Shown here piece by piece: positions 53,935 through 61,588 of a stretch of DNA of 64,000 bases (its first letter is position 1; every line of letters starts with the position of its first letter). A program made the position numbers and the translations under genes. The stretch is from Polyangiaceae bacterium (lineage in GTDB: Bacteria > Myxococcota_A > Polyangia > Polyangiales > Polyangiaceae). A model generated the notes under the pieces. It was not told the DNA's origin. It saw nothing but the letters and a program-made list of their open reading frames with translations, and did no database searches. The stretch lies in NCBI GenBank assembly GCA_020633205.1, contig JACKEB010000013.1:310001-374000 (forward strand), in the 5' to 3' direction.

Positions 53935-55185
53935 TCAGCGCGTCGTAGGCGCCGAGGCGAGGCGCACGCAATTTTTCCCTGAGGATTTTGCTTCGAGCAG
54001 CGCTTGGTCGGCACGGTCGATCAGCGCCTCCGCGTTGTCTCCCGGGCTCTGCTCGGCGATCCCCACGGAGCAGGTAACCCGGAGGGTAGTCTTCTCGCTG
54101 ACGCTGAATGGCCGCGCGCCGACGCTCTTGCGCAGGCGCTCTCCTACCTTCTGGAGGACATGCCGCTGCGCCCCCGGGAGCAACACTGCGAACTCCTCAC
54201 CGCCATAGCGAAACGCCAGCTCGCGTCCGCGGGTGACGTCCCGCAGTCGCTCCGCCACCGCCATCAACAGCGCGTCTCCGGCGAGGTGCCCGTGGGTGTC
54301 GTTCACTCGCTTGAAATCGTCCAGATCAATCATCGCGAGGCTGAGCGGCTCAGAGCGCTCCTGGCTCTCCGCCATCGCCCGCTGCAGCGCCGCCATCATC
54401 GCGCCGTGGTGCCCCAGCCCTGTCAGCGCGTCAGTGCGCGCTTCCCGCGCGAGGCGCTCGAAGCGCCGGGCATTCTCCAGCGCGAGGCCGGCTTGATCCG
54501 CGAGCATGCCCAGGACTTCGATCGTGATCGCATCCGCGCGACGCCCGGTGAAGCGGTTGTCAGCGTAGAGCACTCCACACAAGCCGTGGCGATCGAAGAG
54601 CGGGACTGAGACTGCGGTCTCCAAATCCAACAGACCGTTCAGATCATCGTCGCCCTCCCCGCGCACCAATGCCTGTCTCCGTACGGCAAGGCCAATTGGA
54701 TTGTTCGCATCGACCTGCACCTCGAGTTCCCGAACTCTGCGACCCAAGGAGCCCGGAGCCTTCGCTTGGTCCAGGCCTGCTTGGTAGAGCGCCCTGAGGT
54801 CTGGCGCCAGGGATTCGATCTCTCGCCAGACCAAGTCCGCCTCGCGTTCATCGGTTGGTCCCACGGCGGCGATGGCAGACAAGCAGGCGCGTCCTCGTTC
54901 GGACGCGTCCGGAGTGATGAAGAGCATCGCCCGGTTGAAACCGAGGCCAACTCCGGCGGTGACGCCAGTCAGCAGGGCGTAGCAGGTCGGCTCCAGTTCC
55001 AGCGCATCGCGCACCAAGCTCGACACCTGGTGAAGCAAACGGATCGCGCGGTAGAGCGCGAGGTTCTCCGTCTCCAGCGCCGCAACCCGGTGGCGCAGGA
55101 CGTCCAGCTCTGGTGGCTCTCGCCCTTCGACCTCGCGCGTCACGCAAGCGATAGTAGCCGCATCGCGCGAGCGCGTGCCACGCAA
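53935..55185 (-). CDS. GAF-GGDEF diguanylate cyclase
   Basis: 416 residues. A short coiled coil (about 25-60) precedes a GAF domain (about 60-240), then a GGDEF domain (about 245-410) with active-site GGEEF at 328-332, so it should synthesise cyclic-di-GMP. At the inhibitory site R319 is present but the final Asp is Glu (RGRE), so product inhibition may be weak or absent. The start is uncertain: TTG 55185 or GTG 55143, neither with a good ribosome site. It follows the methyltransferase-TPR gene by 29 bases and ends the flagellar block. Confidence 0.9.
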   Translation of the reverse strand: MRGTRSRDAATIACVTREVEGREPPELDVLRHRVAALETENLALYRAIRLLHQVSSLVRDALELEPTCYALLTGVTAGVGLGFNRAMLFITPDASERGRACLSAIAAVGPTDEREADLVWREIESLAPDLRALYQAGLDQAKAPGSLGRRVRELEVQVDANNPIGLAVRRQALVRGEGDDDLNGLLDLETAVSVPLFDRHGLCGVLYADNRFTGRRADAITIEVLGMLADQAGLALENARRFERLAREARTDALTGLGHHGAMMAALQRAMAESQERSEPLSLAMIDLDDFKRVNDTHGHLAGDALLMAVAERLRDVTRGRELAFRYGGEEFAVLLPGAQRHVLQKVGERLRKSVGARPFSVSEKTTLRVTCSVGIAEQSPGDNAEALIDRADQALLEAKSSGKNCVRLASAPTTR

Positions 55186-55214
55186 TCGCTTCGCGAGCGA
55201 TACTCAACAGGCGA

Positions 55215-56561
55215 CTAGCAGCCGAGGTGCGCGCACAGGGCCTGGACTTCTGGGTCCTTTGGAGAGAGGGCGCGAGCCGTGCGCGCTTCGAGCCGTGCGT
55301 CGGCGGTCTTGCCTTCCGCGTCCAGCATCCAGGCTAAAGCCAGGCAGAAATCTGCGGGCAGCGCGTCCCCATAGCTGCGCACCTGTTTGAACACTTGGAT
55401 CCCGAAGCCTGTATCTCCGCGTGCGGCGGCGGCTTCCGCCAGTGCCGAAGCCACTTTTGGATCTGCAGGGGACAGGGCGTGGGCTGCTCGCCACGCGCCG
55501 AAGCGGTCTTCATGGCCGAGCTTCGTCACGGCGCTAGCGAATGCGTTGGCGGCCTCCGGCAGGGTTGGGTCCACCCGCAGCGCGGACAGAGCCAGCTCGA
55601 GCGCGTCGGGTACCGCGCCCACAGCCAGCATCAACTGGCTTAGCCGTGCGGAAGCGCGGGCGTCCCCGGGAGCACTGCGCTGAGCCGCGAGCAGCGCCTC
55701 GGCGGTACGGTCTCCACTGTGCTCTAGCCACCCGAGGCGTGCCTCCAGGAGTAGCATCTCCGCATGGTAGCGGGGGTGCCCAGTTGCCTTGGCGCCGAAC
55801 TCGCCGTTCTTCTTCAGAGCGCGCGCCAGTAGCGTGCTGGACGGCTCTTGCTCCGCAGCGGCTACCGCGCGCTCCGCAGCCTCGAAATCTTGCCAAAGCC
55901 CGTCGTCCTGGGCGGTAACGCAGCACGCGAGGAAGCTAGAGTCTTCGGCTAACCACTCAGTGAAGCGGAAGCCGTTGCTCTCCAAGAGTCTTGCGAGTTC
56001 AAGTGAGGAGAACGCGCGCCGGGCTGGTGCTTCCAGACGCTGCGTCAGTTCGGCGCGCGCTTCGACGACCAGGACCGGTGCGCCCTCGCTCAAGCCACGG
56101 CGTAGACTCCGCAAAAATGTCGAGGGGGAGTCGGTGTGCCCGAGCACGTCCGCCACCACCGCAGCGGCGCATTGCTCTTGGCCAAGACCATCTTCGATGT
56201 TGGTCTGAAGTGTTTCCGTGCGGCGAGATAGCTCACGGCAGAAGGCGAGCGCTTTGGGATCGCGATCGACGGCTAGCACCTGACGGTAGTGGCGTCCGAG
56301 GATGCGCGTTCCGACGCCAGCGCCGCAGCCCGCGTCCAGGACGCGCCCGAGGTGCGGGAAGCGCTTTGCGAACGCTTCGTAGTAGGCGCGCATCGAGGGC
56401 GCGGCGCTCGGCAGTTCCGGGTAGTGGCAGCCTCTGCCGCGGGAGATGTGCACGCTCGCGCCGGAGCGGAAGTGAGCCCAGAAGTCGTCTGGAGCGGCTC
56501 CACGAACGTAGGTTACGGTGCTGTCTTTTACGCTTTGCGTGGGATTGGGAAAGCTGTGCAT
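55215..56561 (-). CDS. Methyltransferase fused to TPR-like repeats
   Basis: 448 residues from ATG 56561, chosen because it lies one base after the fliS stop with GAGGTGA upstream. The N-terminal half (about 60-225) is a class I methyltransferase with VLDAGCGAGVGTRILG and AVDRDPKALAFC. The C-terminal half (about 235-448) is Ala/Leu-rich paired helices of TPR type (PGDARASARLSQLMLAVGAVPDALELALSAL). Its position directly after fliS suggests it acts on flagellin or an associated protein. Confidence 0.83.
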   Translation of the reverse strand: MHSFPNPTQSVKDSTVTYVRGAAPDDFWAHFRSGASVHISRGRGCHYPELPSAAPSMRAYYEAFAKRFPHLGRVLDAGCGAGVGTRILGRHYRQVLAVDRDPKALAFCRELSRRTETLQTNIEDGLGQEQCAAAVVADVLGHTDSPSTFLRSLRRGLSEGAPVLVVEARAELTQRLEAPARRAFSSLELARLLESNGFRFTEWLAEDSSFLACCVTAQDDGLWQDFEAAERAVAAAEQEPSSTLLARALKKNGEFGAKATGHPRYHAEMLLLEARLGWLEHSGDRTAEALLAAQRSAPGDARASARLSQLMLAVGAVPDALELALSALRVDPTLPEAANAFASAVTKLGHEDRFGAWRAAHALSPADPKVASALAEAAAARGDTGFGIQVFKQVRSYGDALPADFCLALAWMLDAEGKTADARLEARTARALSPKDPEVQALCAHLGC

Positions 56562-56562
56562 A

Positions 56563-56955
56563 TCACCTCGGCAGCGTCTGCTCACGCGCTGCCTGAGGTA
56601 CGGCCACTTCCCAAGCCTCCTTGATGGGGCTGAGCACCATAATCACTTCCGCCACCAAGAGCGGGTCGCTCTTCAGGTTCGCTTGCGTCAGGCGATCGAG
56701 ACAGAAGTCGTAGACGCCGCTCAGGTGTTGGCAGAGGTCCGGGTTGTGCTTCGGATCGAGCGCGATCAAGAGTTCGCTGATGATCGCGTGGCTCTTGCTA
56801 ATCAGCTCGCCGGCTCGTGCGCGTTGCTTCTGCTCGAGGCAGAGCTGCGCGCCTCGCAGGAAGCGGAACAACCCATCATAGAGTGCGAGCAGGATGTCTC
56901 CCGGGCTCGAGGTCTGGATCTGAACTTGTTTGTAGCGACTGGCGACGTCCAACAT
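56563..56955 (-). CDS. fliS: Flagellin export chaperone FliS
   Basis: 130 residues. It begins ASRYKQVQIQTSSPGDILLALYDG, the FliS signature, and continues with the four-helix-bundle pattern (ELISKSHAIISELLIALDPKHNPDLCQHL). FliS binds the C-terminal end of flagellin in the cytoplasm and prevents early polymerisation. GAGGAA precedes the start. It lies 47 bases after fliD and one base before the methyltransferase-TPR gene. Confidence 0.95.
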   Translation of the reverse strand: MLDVASRYKQVQIQTSSPGDILLALYDGLFRFLRGAQLCLEQKQRARAGELISKSHAIISELLIALDPKHNPDLCQHLSGVYDFCLDRLTQANLKSDPLLVAEVIMVLSPIKEAWEVAVPQAAREQTLPR

Positions 56956-57002
56956 CGATCTTCCTCTGAAGTGCTCGGTTCGTGACTAGACAAACGGCCA
57001 GA

Positions 57003-58328
57003 TCACGCGATCAAGTAGGCTAGTTGTGCGTTGTAGGAGGCGACGGTGGAGTCCATCGCTGTGAACTGCTTCCGCAGGGTTTCGGCGTAGCGATCGAGGC
57101 GCTCTTGCTCCTTATCCGCTTGCTCTTGAAGGCGCGTCTTCTCAGCTTCCAGCCCCTCTTTGCGAGCCGTCAGCGCGCCGCTCTCTGGCGCGACGAGGTC
57201 CTCCATCAAGGTACTCATCGCGTCCATGATGCCGTCGGTGGTGTCGTCTCCAGCGAGGATGCGCGCCACGGCGTCTGGATCCTCACCGAGCGCCTCGGTG
57301 AGCTTGGTGGTGTCGAGCTTCAGCATGCCGTTGTTCTCGAGCTGAATCCCGATGGAGTTGAGTGTTTGGTACTTGCCGGTGAGTGACGCGTTCGGGTTCA
57401 ACAGCGTCGAGGTCATCTTGGAGTTGATGTTGCGAAGCGTGCTATCGCCCTTCAGCACGGCGCTGGTTGCCTTACGCTCGCCATAGCCCGCCGTGACCTG
57501 CACCTTGCTGATGACGGCGTTGTAGGCGTCGACCATCTTCTTGATCTTGCCTTGCAACGCGTCGGAGTCGGTTTCCACGGTCAACGTGGCTGGCTCGGTT
57601 GTCTTCTTGGTGAGCGCGAGGGTGACACCTTGTATCGCTCCTGCGATCTTGTTCGTGGAGCTCGTGACATTGAAGCCGTCGATGACTGCGATCGCATCTT
57701 GTGCAGCCTGAACCGTGTTCGCCGGGGTCGAGAGGCCGAGCGCGACGCCGTTGTTCTCGCCGAAGGTGATGGCGTTTGCCGCGCCGGAGTCCTTGCCGCG
57801 GACTTGCAGGCGATAGTCCGAACCATCGAAGAAGATCGACGCGTTCACCTTCGCGCCGCTCTCGTTGATCTTCGTCATGATGTCTTCGAGCGTGTCCGTG
57901 GCTTCGACCGTGACGTTGATGGCGGCCTCGCTCCCCACGGTAATGTCCAGGTCGCCGCTTTGACCGAGCGCGGCCAGCTTGTCGGTGAACGTGTTGCTAT
58001 AGGTGCGTTGCTCTTGTGCGAGCTGGGTCACGCTGACCTGGTAGCTTGACGGAAGTGCCAAGCCGTTGGCGGTCGCGACAATCGCCTCGTTCGAGCTCTT
58101 CGCGGCGTAGCTTCCGACCTCTTCCAAGGTGTCGAGCCCTTGGGAGGCAGTCTTTAGGCCGCTCAATAGGCCGGAGAGATCGCTCAGCACCGTAACCGCT
58201 GAGTCGACGTTGTTCTTGCGCGTATTGATGATGTTGAGCGGACCTTTGCTGGCGCCGACTAGGCCCGAGATCAGGCCCTCGACGTCCATTCCGGAGCCGA
58301 TTCCGCCGAAGGTGATGGTGCCTGCCAT
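57003..58328 (-). CDS. fliD: Flagellar filament cap protein FliD
   Basis: 441 residues. It starts with ITFGGIGSGMDVEGLISGLV, the FliD N-terminal domain, and has a typical long C-terminal coiled coil (ARKEGLEAEKTRLQEQADKEQERLDRYAETLRKQFTAMD) ending in YNAQLAYLIA. Middle domains are rich in Thr and Val. FliD caps the growing filament and lets flagellin insert. It is transcribed with fliS and probably has a promoter in the 237-base gap upstream. Confidence 0.95.
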   Translation of the reverse strand: MAGTITFGGIGSGMDVEGLISGLVGASKGPLNIINTRKNNVDSAVTVLSDLSGLLSGLKTASQGLDTLEEVGSYAAKSSNEAIVATANGLALPSSYQVSVTQLAQEQRTYSNTFTDKLAALGQSGDLDITVGSEAAINVTVEATDTLEDIMTKINESGAKVNASIFFDGSDYRLQVRGKDSGAANAITFGENNGVALGLSTPANTVQAAQDAIAVIDGFNVTSSTNKIAGAIQGVTLALTKKTTEPATLTVETDSDALQGKIKKMVDAYNAVISKVQVTAGYGERKATSAVLKGDSTLRNINSKMTSTLLNPNASLTGKYQTLNSIGIQLENNGMLKLDTTKLTEALGEDPDAVARILAGDDTTDGIMDAMSTLMEDLVAPESGALTARKEGLEAEKTRLQEQADKEQERLDRYAETLRKQFTAMDSTVASYNAQLAYLIA

Positions 58329-58507
58329 GATGATTCTCGCGGGTTTGGGGGAGAGGAGAGCTGGTTGCCGTCTGCACTCGTTGGGTGAGAAGCGGTCTCG
58401 AGGGAGCCCGGTGGTGGCTCCCTGCTCCGCCTAGAAGCAAATTGCCTGCCGCTTCTCTGAACGGACCGACAGCGAAACCTTGGAGCCCCTCCGGGGGACA
58501 AACGACG

Positions 58508-58546
58508 AAGCCCGCGCTGCTTCCGAGAGGAGACAGCACGGGCTCC
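58508..58546 (-). terminator. Hairpin terminator after flagellin 1
   Basis: Between flagellin 1 and fliD, reverse-strand RNA forms a GC-rich hairpin: GAGCCCGTGCTG pairs with CAGCGCGGGCTT, with one mismatch. It is followed by a moderately T-rich tract (TTCGTCGTTTGT). It should end most flagellin transcripts and isolate fliD. Confidence 0.65.
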
Positions 58547-58565
58547 GAAGTACGCCGATGTAGGA

Positions 58566-59396
58566 CTAGCCGATGAGCCCGAACGCAAGCTGCGGCAGGG
58601 AGTTGGACTGAGCCAACACCGAGATACCCGCTTGAGTGAGCACCTGGTTGCGCGACATCTGGCTCGACTCTTCCGCCACGTCGACGTCACGGATACGCGA
58701 GTTCGCGGCGGAGAGGTTCAGGCGCGAGGTCTGGATTGAGCTAGTGGCCGTATCCAGGCGGTTCATTGCTGCACCGAAGTTCGCGCGAGACGTGGACACC
58801 TTCTGGATGGCCGAGTCGATACGCCCGATTGCGTTCAGCGAGTTGCCGGCGGTGGCGCCGCTGAGGGTCGTCGTGGCGGCCAGCATCTGAGTGAGTGCAA
58901 TGCCGCCAAACGACACGGCGATCTTGTCGGAGGCGGTGTTGTTGATGCCCACCTGAAACGTCACGCTCGAGGTCGCCGCTCCCAACAGAGCGGTGCCGTT
59001 GAACTTCGTCGAGGACTGGATGCGCCCGAGCTCGCTCTGAAGCGCGCCAAACTCCGTGTTCAAGTAACCGCGGTCGGTGGATCCCAAGCTGCCGTTCGAC
59101 GACTGGACCGCCAGCTCACGCATGCGTCCGAGCACGTTGTGCATCTCACCGAGCGCGCCTTCAGCGGTTTGCGCCATCGAGATGCCGTCTCCCGCGTTGC
59201 GCTCCGCAACGGAGTAGGAACGGACCTGCGACTTCAAGCTCTCGCTGATCGCGAGGCCGGCGGCGTCGTCCGAAGCCGAGTTGATGCGGTACCCGCTGGA
59301 GAGCTTGGCGAAGCTCTTCTGGAGCGCCTTTTGGTTCGCCCCCAGGTTCTTCTGAGCCTCGAGCGAGGATGTGTTGGTTCGAATGTTGATTGCCAT
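58566..59396 (-). CDS. fliC: Flagellin 1
   Basis: 276 residues: a short flagellin with only the conserved D0/D1 helices. The N-terminus (MAINIRTNTSSLEAQKNLG, FAKLSSGYRINSASDDAAGLAISE) and C-terminus (RLNLSAANSRIRDVDVAEESSQMSRNQVLTQAGISVLAQ) are canonical. The middle is short, with many Ser and Thr that could carry glycans. AAGGAGG sits before the start. The gene has its own terminator. It is one of three related flagellins. Confidence 0.95.
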   Translation of the reverse strand: MAINIRTNTSSLEAQKNLGANQKALQKSFAKLSSGYRINSASDDAAGLAISESLKSQVRSYSVAERNAGDGISMAQTAEGALGEMHNVLGRMRELAVQSSNGSLGSTDRGYLNTEFGALQSELGRIQSSTKFNGTALLGAATSSVTFQVGINNTASDKIAVSFGGIALTQMLAATTTLSGATAGNSLNAIGRIDSAIQKVSTSRANFGAAMNRLDTATSSIQTSRLNLSAANSRIRDVDVAEESSQMSRNQVLTQAGISVLAQSNSLPQLAFGLIG

Positions 59397-59653
59397 TGGC
59401 TTGCCTCCTTCGTGGAGTTCTTTCCGTTCATGAGGGCATCAGTGCCCTGCGTAGCGAATGGACGGTGTTGGCACGCAAGCCTTGACTCGAAACTGACAAA
59501 CCTTTGACGCTTCTTCCTCGCGGATAGCGTATGAGACTGTACGGCTAGGCGTGTCTTTGATTGAGAACGAATCTTCTCAATTCGAGAAACATCACAAAGC
59601 GCGAAGCGCCCGCTCCTTTCGGGAGCGGGCGCTTGATGCGGTTTGATTCGCGA
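59397..59653 (-). promoter_or_regulatory. Flagellin 1 leader and upstream region
   Basis: This gap holds the promoter and mRNA leader of flagellin 1. Near the start the ribosome site GGAG (59405-59408) can pair with CTCC 5 bases upstream (59414-59417). A 6-bp hairpin AGGGCA/TGCCCT lies at 59433-59448. GGCTTGC (59473-59479 on the reverse strand) could also pair with GCAAGCC (59398-59404) beside the ribosome site. No convincing sigma-28 promoter was found. The strong terminator of flagellin 2 is at 59604-59634. Confidence 0.5.
59604..59634 (-). terminator. Hairpin terminator after flagellin 2
   Basis: A perfect 13-bp stem (AAGCGCCCGCTCC with GGAGCGGGCGCTT, five-base loop) lies 20 bases after the flagellin 2 stop. 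The following RNA contains TTTGTGATGTTTCT. Very likely an intrinsic terminator. Confidence 0.8.
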
Positions 59654-60481
59654 TCAGAGCAGGTTCATGGCCATCTGCGGCAGCTGGTTCGCCTGCGCCA
59701 AGACCGAGATGCCTGCTTGGCTGAGCACCTGGTTCTTGGTCATCTTGGAGGTCTCATCAGCCACGTCGACGTCGCGGATACGGCTGTTGGCGGCGTCGAT
59801 GTTCAGGCGCATGGTGCCGATGTTCGAGCTCGCGACATCCAGGCGGTTCATCGCAGAACCGAAGTTCGAGCGAGCGGTGGAGACCTTCTGGATGGCCGTG
59901 TCGATGCGACCCAGGGCCGTGAGAGACGAACCCGCCGTGGCTCCTGCGACGCTGGTCGTAGCGGCGAGGATTTGTGTTAGCGCCACACCACCGAAGTTGA
60001 TGCTGATTTGATCACTCGCGGTGTTGTCGAGGCCGACCTGGAACGTGATGCTGCTGGTCGCAGAGCCGACGAGCTGCTTGCCGTTGAACTTCGCGGACGA
60101 CTGAATGCGGCCGATTTCCGACTTGAGCGCACCGAACTCCGTGTCGATGTAGCCACGGTCCTGAGAGCCGAGCGAGCCGTTGGATGACTGCATGGCCAGC
60201 TCGCGCATGCGGCCGAGCACGTTGTGGATTTCCCCGAGGGCGCCTTCAGCCGTCTGCGCCATCGAGATGCCGTCGGCGGCGTTGCGCTCCGCGACGGTGA
60301 ATGAGCGAACCTGAGACTTCATGCTCTCGCTGATGGCGAGGCCCGCCGCGTCGTCCTTCGCGGTGTTGATGCGATAACCGCTCGACAGCTTGTTGAAGCT
60401 GTTTTGCAGGTTCATCTGGTTGCCCTTCAAGTTGCGCTGAGCCTGAAGAGACGGAACGTTGGTTTGTACTGCTAGGGGCAT
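59654..60481 (-). CDS. fliC: Flagellin 2
   Basis: 275 residues from ATG 60481; an in-frame upstream start at 60526 lies in the leader hairpin region. It is canonical: MPLAVQTNVPSLQAQRNLKG, NKLSSGYRINTAKDDAAGLAISE and, at the end, RIRDVDVADETSKMTKNQVLSQAGISVLAQANQLPQMAMNLL. It is very similar to flagellin 1 in length and layout, with a Thr/Ser-rich short middle. GAAGGAG is the ribosome site, partly buried in a small hairpin. Confidence 0.95.
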   Translation of the reverse strand: MPLAVQTNVPSLQAQRNLKGNQMNLQNSFNKLSSGYRINTAKDDAAGLAISESMKSQVRSFTVAERNAADGISMAQTAEGALGEIHNVLGRMRELAMQSSNGSLGSQDRGYIDTEFGALKSEIGRIQSSAKFNGKQLVGSATSSITFQVGLDNTASDQISINFGGVALTQILAATTSVAGATAGSSLTALGRIDTAIQKVSTARSNFGSAMNRLDVASSNIGTMRLNIDAANSRIRDVDVADETSKMTKNQVLSQAGISVLAQANQLPQMAMNLL

Positions 60482-60485
60482 TGTC

Positions 60486-60534
60486 TTTCTCCTTCTTGGA
60501 GAGTTGGAGAGTGTCGTCCTTGACACTCCCCCCG
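60486..60534 (-). promoter_or_regulatory. Flagellin 2 leader with CsrA-type hairpin
   Basis: Reverse-strand RNA forms a stem of up to 10 bp (60506-60515 with 60522-60531, one G-U pair). The six-base loop is AAGGAC, the GGA-in-loop arrangement bound by CsrA/RsmE proteins. Downstream, UCUCC (60498-60502) pairs with GGAGA (60488-60492) across AAGAA, burying the ribosome site. A csrA gene lies 3.2 kb upstream in the same block. Translational repression is inferred by analogy with CsrA control of Bacillus hag. Confidence 0.6.
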
Positions 60535-60644
60535 GGCGTCTTGCCCGTCATTTTGGGGAACGGAGCCTCGGGGACTTGCTTGAGCAGTTTCGTGATTGAC
60601 AGCGTCGCTTGGAGTTCAGCGCGTCAGCGCGCACAAAACGAAGC

Positions 60645-60675
60645 GAGCTGCTCGCGGCTAGGCCGCGAGCAGCTC
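60645..60675 (-). terminator. Hairpin terminator after flagellin 3
   Basis: A long perfect stem, GAGCTGCTCGCGGC with GCCGCGAGCAGCTC and a very short loop, lies 43 bases after the flagellin 3 stop. It is followed in the transcript by CGCTTCGTTTTGT. Strong intrinsic terminator. Confidence 0.85.
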
Positions 60676-60718
60676 TTCATCTCGTCTTCGTTGCTTTGGA
60701 TATTAAGTCGTGCGGCGA

Positions 60719-61549
60719 CTACTGCAGCAGGTTGAGGGCGCTCTGGGTGAGCTGGTTGGCTTGCGACAACACGGAGACGCCGGCCTGGCTGAGCACCTGG
60801 TTGCGCGCCATCGTGGAGGTTTCCATCGCGACGTCGACGTCGCGGATGCGCGAGTTTGCAGCTGACATGTTCAGACGCATGGTCTGGATGGCGCTCGTCG
60901 CGATATCGAGGCGGTTCATCGACGCGCCGTAGTCTGCGCGTGCGGTCGAGATTGCGGTCATCGTGGAGTCGATGCGCGCGAGCATGTTCTGGGAGGCGGT
61001 TGGCCCGGTGCCTGAAAGCGTGCTCGTGGCTGCCAACATGGCCGTGAGGTTCATGCCGCCGAAGGAGATCGCCATCTGATCGCTCGCGGTGTTGTCGAGG
61101 CCGATCTGGAAGGTGATCGTCGTCGCCGCGGTGCCGACGAGCTGCTTGCCGTTGAACTTCGCAGCCGCCTGGATCCGTGACAGCTCGGACTTGAGCGCTT
61201 GAAACTCGGTGTCCATGTACCCGCGGTCCTGCGCGGTGTAGTTGCCGTTCGCTCCTTGAACCGCCAGCTCGCGCATGCGCTGCATGATGCCGGTCATCTC
61301 TCCCAGGGACGCTTCCGCGGTTTGCACCATGCTGATCGCGTCGTTCGCGTTCCGCTCGGCAACGGTGTACGAACGTACCTGTCCTACGATATTTTCGCTG
61401 ATCGAGAGACCGGCGGCGTCGTCCGCGGCTGAGTTCACCCGGTAGCCGCTGGAGAGCTTGTTGAAACTGGTGCTGAGCGCCGCTTGGTTCTTTCCAAGGT
61501 TCATTTGCGACTGCAATGAGGCGACGTTCGTTCTAACGACTAGAGACAT
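60719..61549 (-). CDS. fliC: Flagellin 3
   Basis: 276 residues with the standard ends: MSLVVRTNVASLQSQMNLGKN, NKLSSGYRVNSAADDAAGLSISE and RIRDVDVAMETSTMARNQVLSQAGVSVLSQANQLTQSALNLLQ. It differs from flagellins 1 and 2 in the second helix (GIMQRMRELAVQGANG) and is the most divergent copy. TAAGGAG is its ribosome site. It starts only 39 bases after the maf-like stop, so it may be co-transcribed with that gene. Confidence 0.95.
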   Translation of the reverse strand: MSLVVRTNVASLQSQMNLGKNQAALSTSFNKLSSGYRVNSAADDAAGLSISENIVGQVRSYTVAERNANDAISMVQTAEASLGEMTGIMQRMRELAVQGANGNYTAQDRGYMDTEFQALKSELSRIQAAAKFNGKQLVGTAATTITFQIGLDNTASDQMAISFGGMNLTAMLAATSTLSGTGPTASQNMLARIDSTMTAISTARADYGASMNRLDIATSAIQTMRLNMSAANSRIRDVDVAMETSTMARNQVLSQAGVSVLSQANQLTQSALNLLQ

Positions 61550-61588
61550 GATCCACTCCTTACTTGACGAGATGTTTGTCGGTGTCCG

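Noticed and set aside
59467..59482. TGGCACG match upstream of flagellin 1
   Set aside because: It is on the strand pointing away from the flagellin and lacks a proper -12 element.
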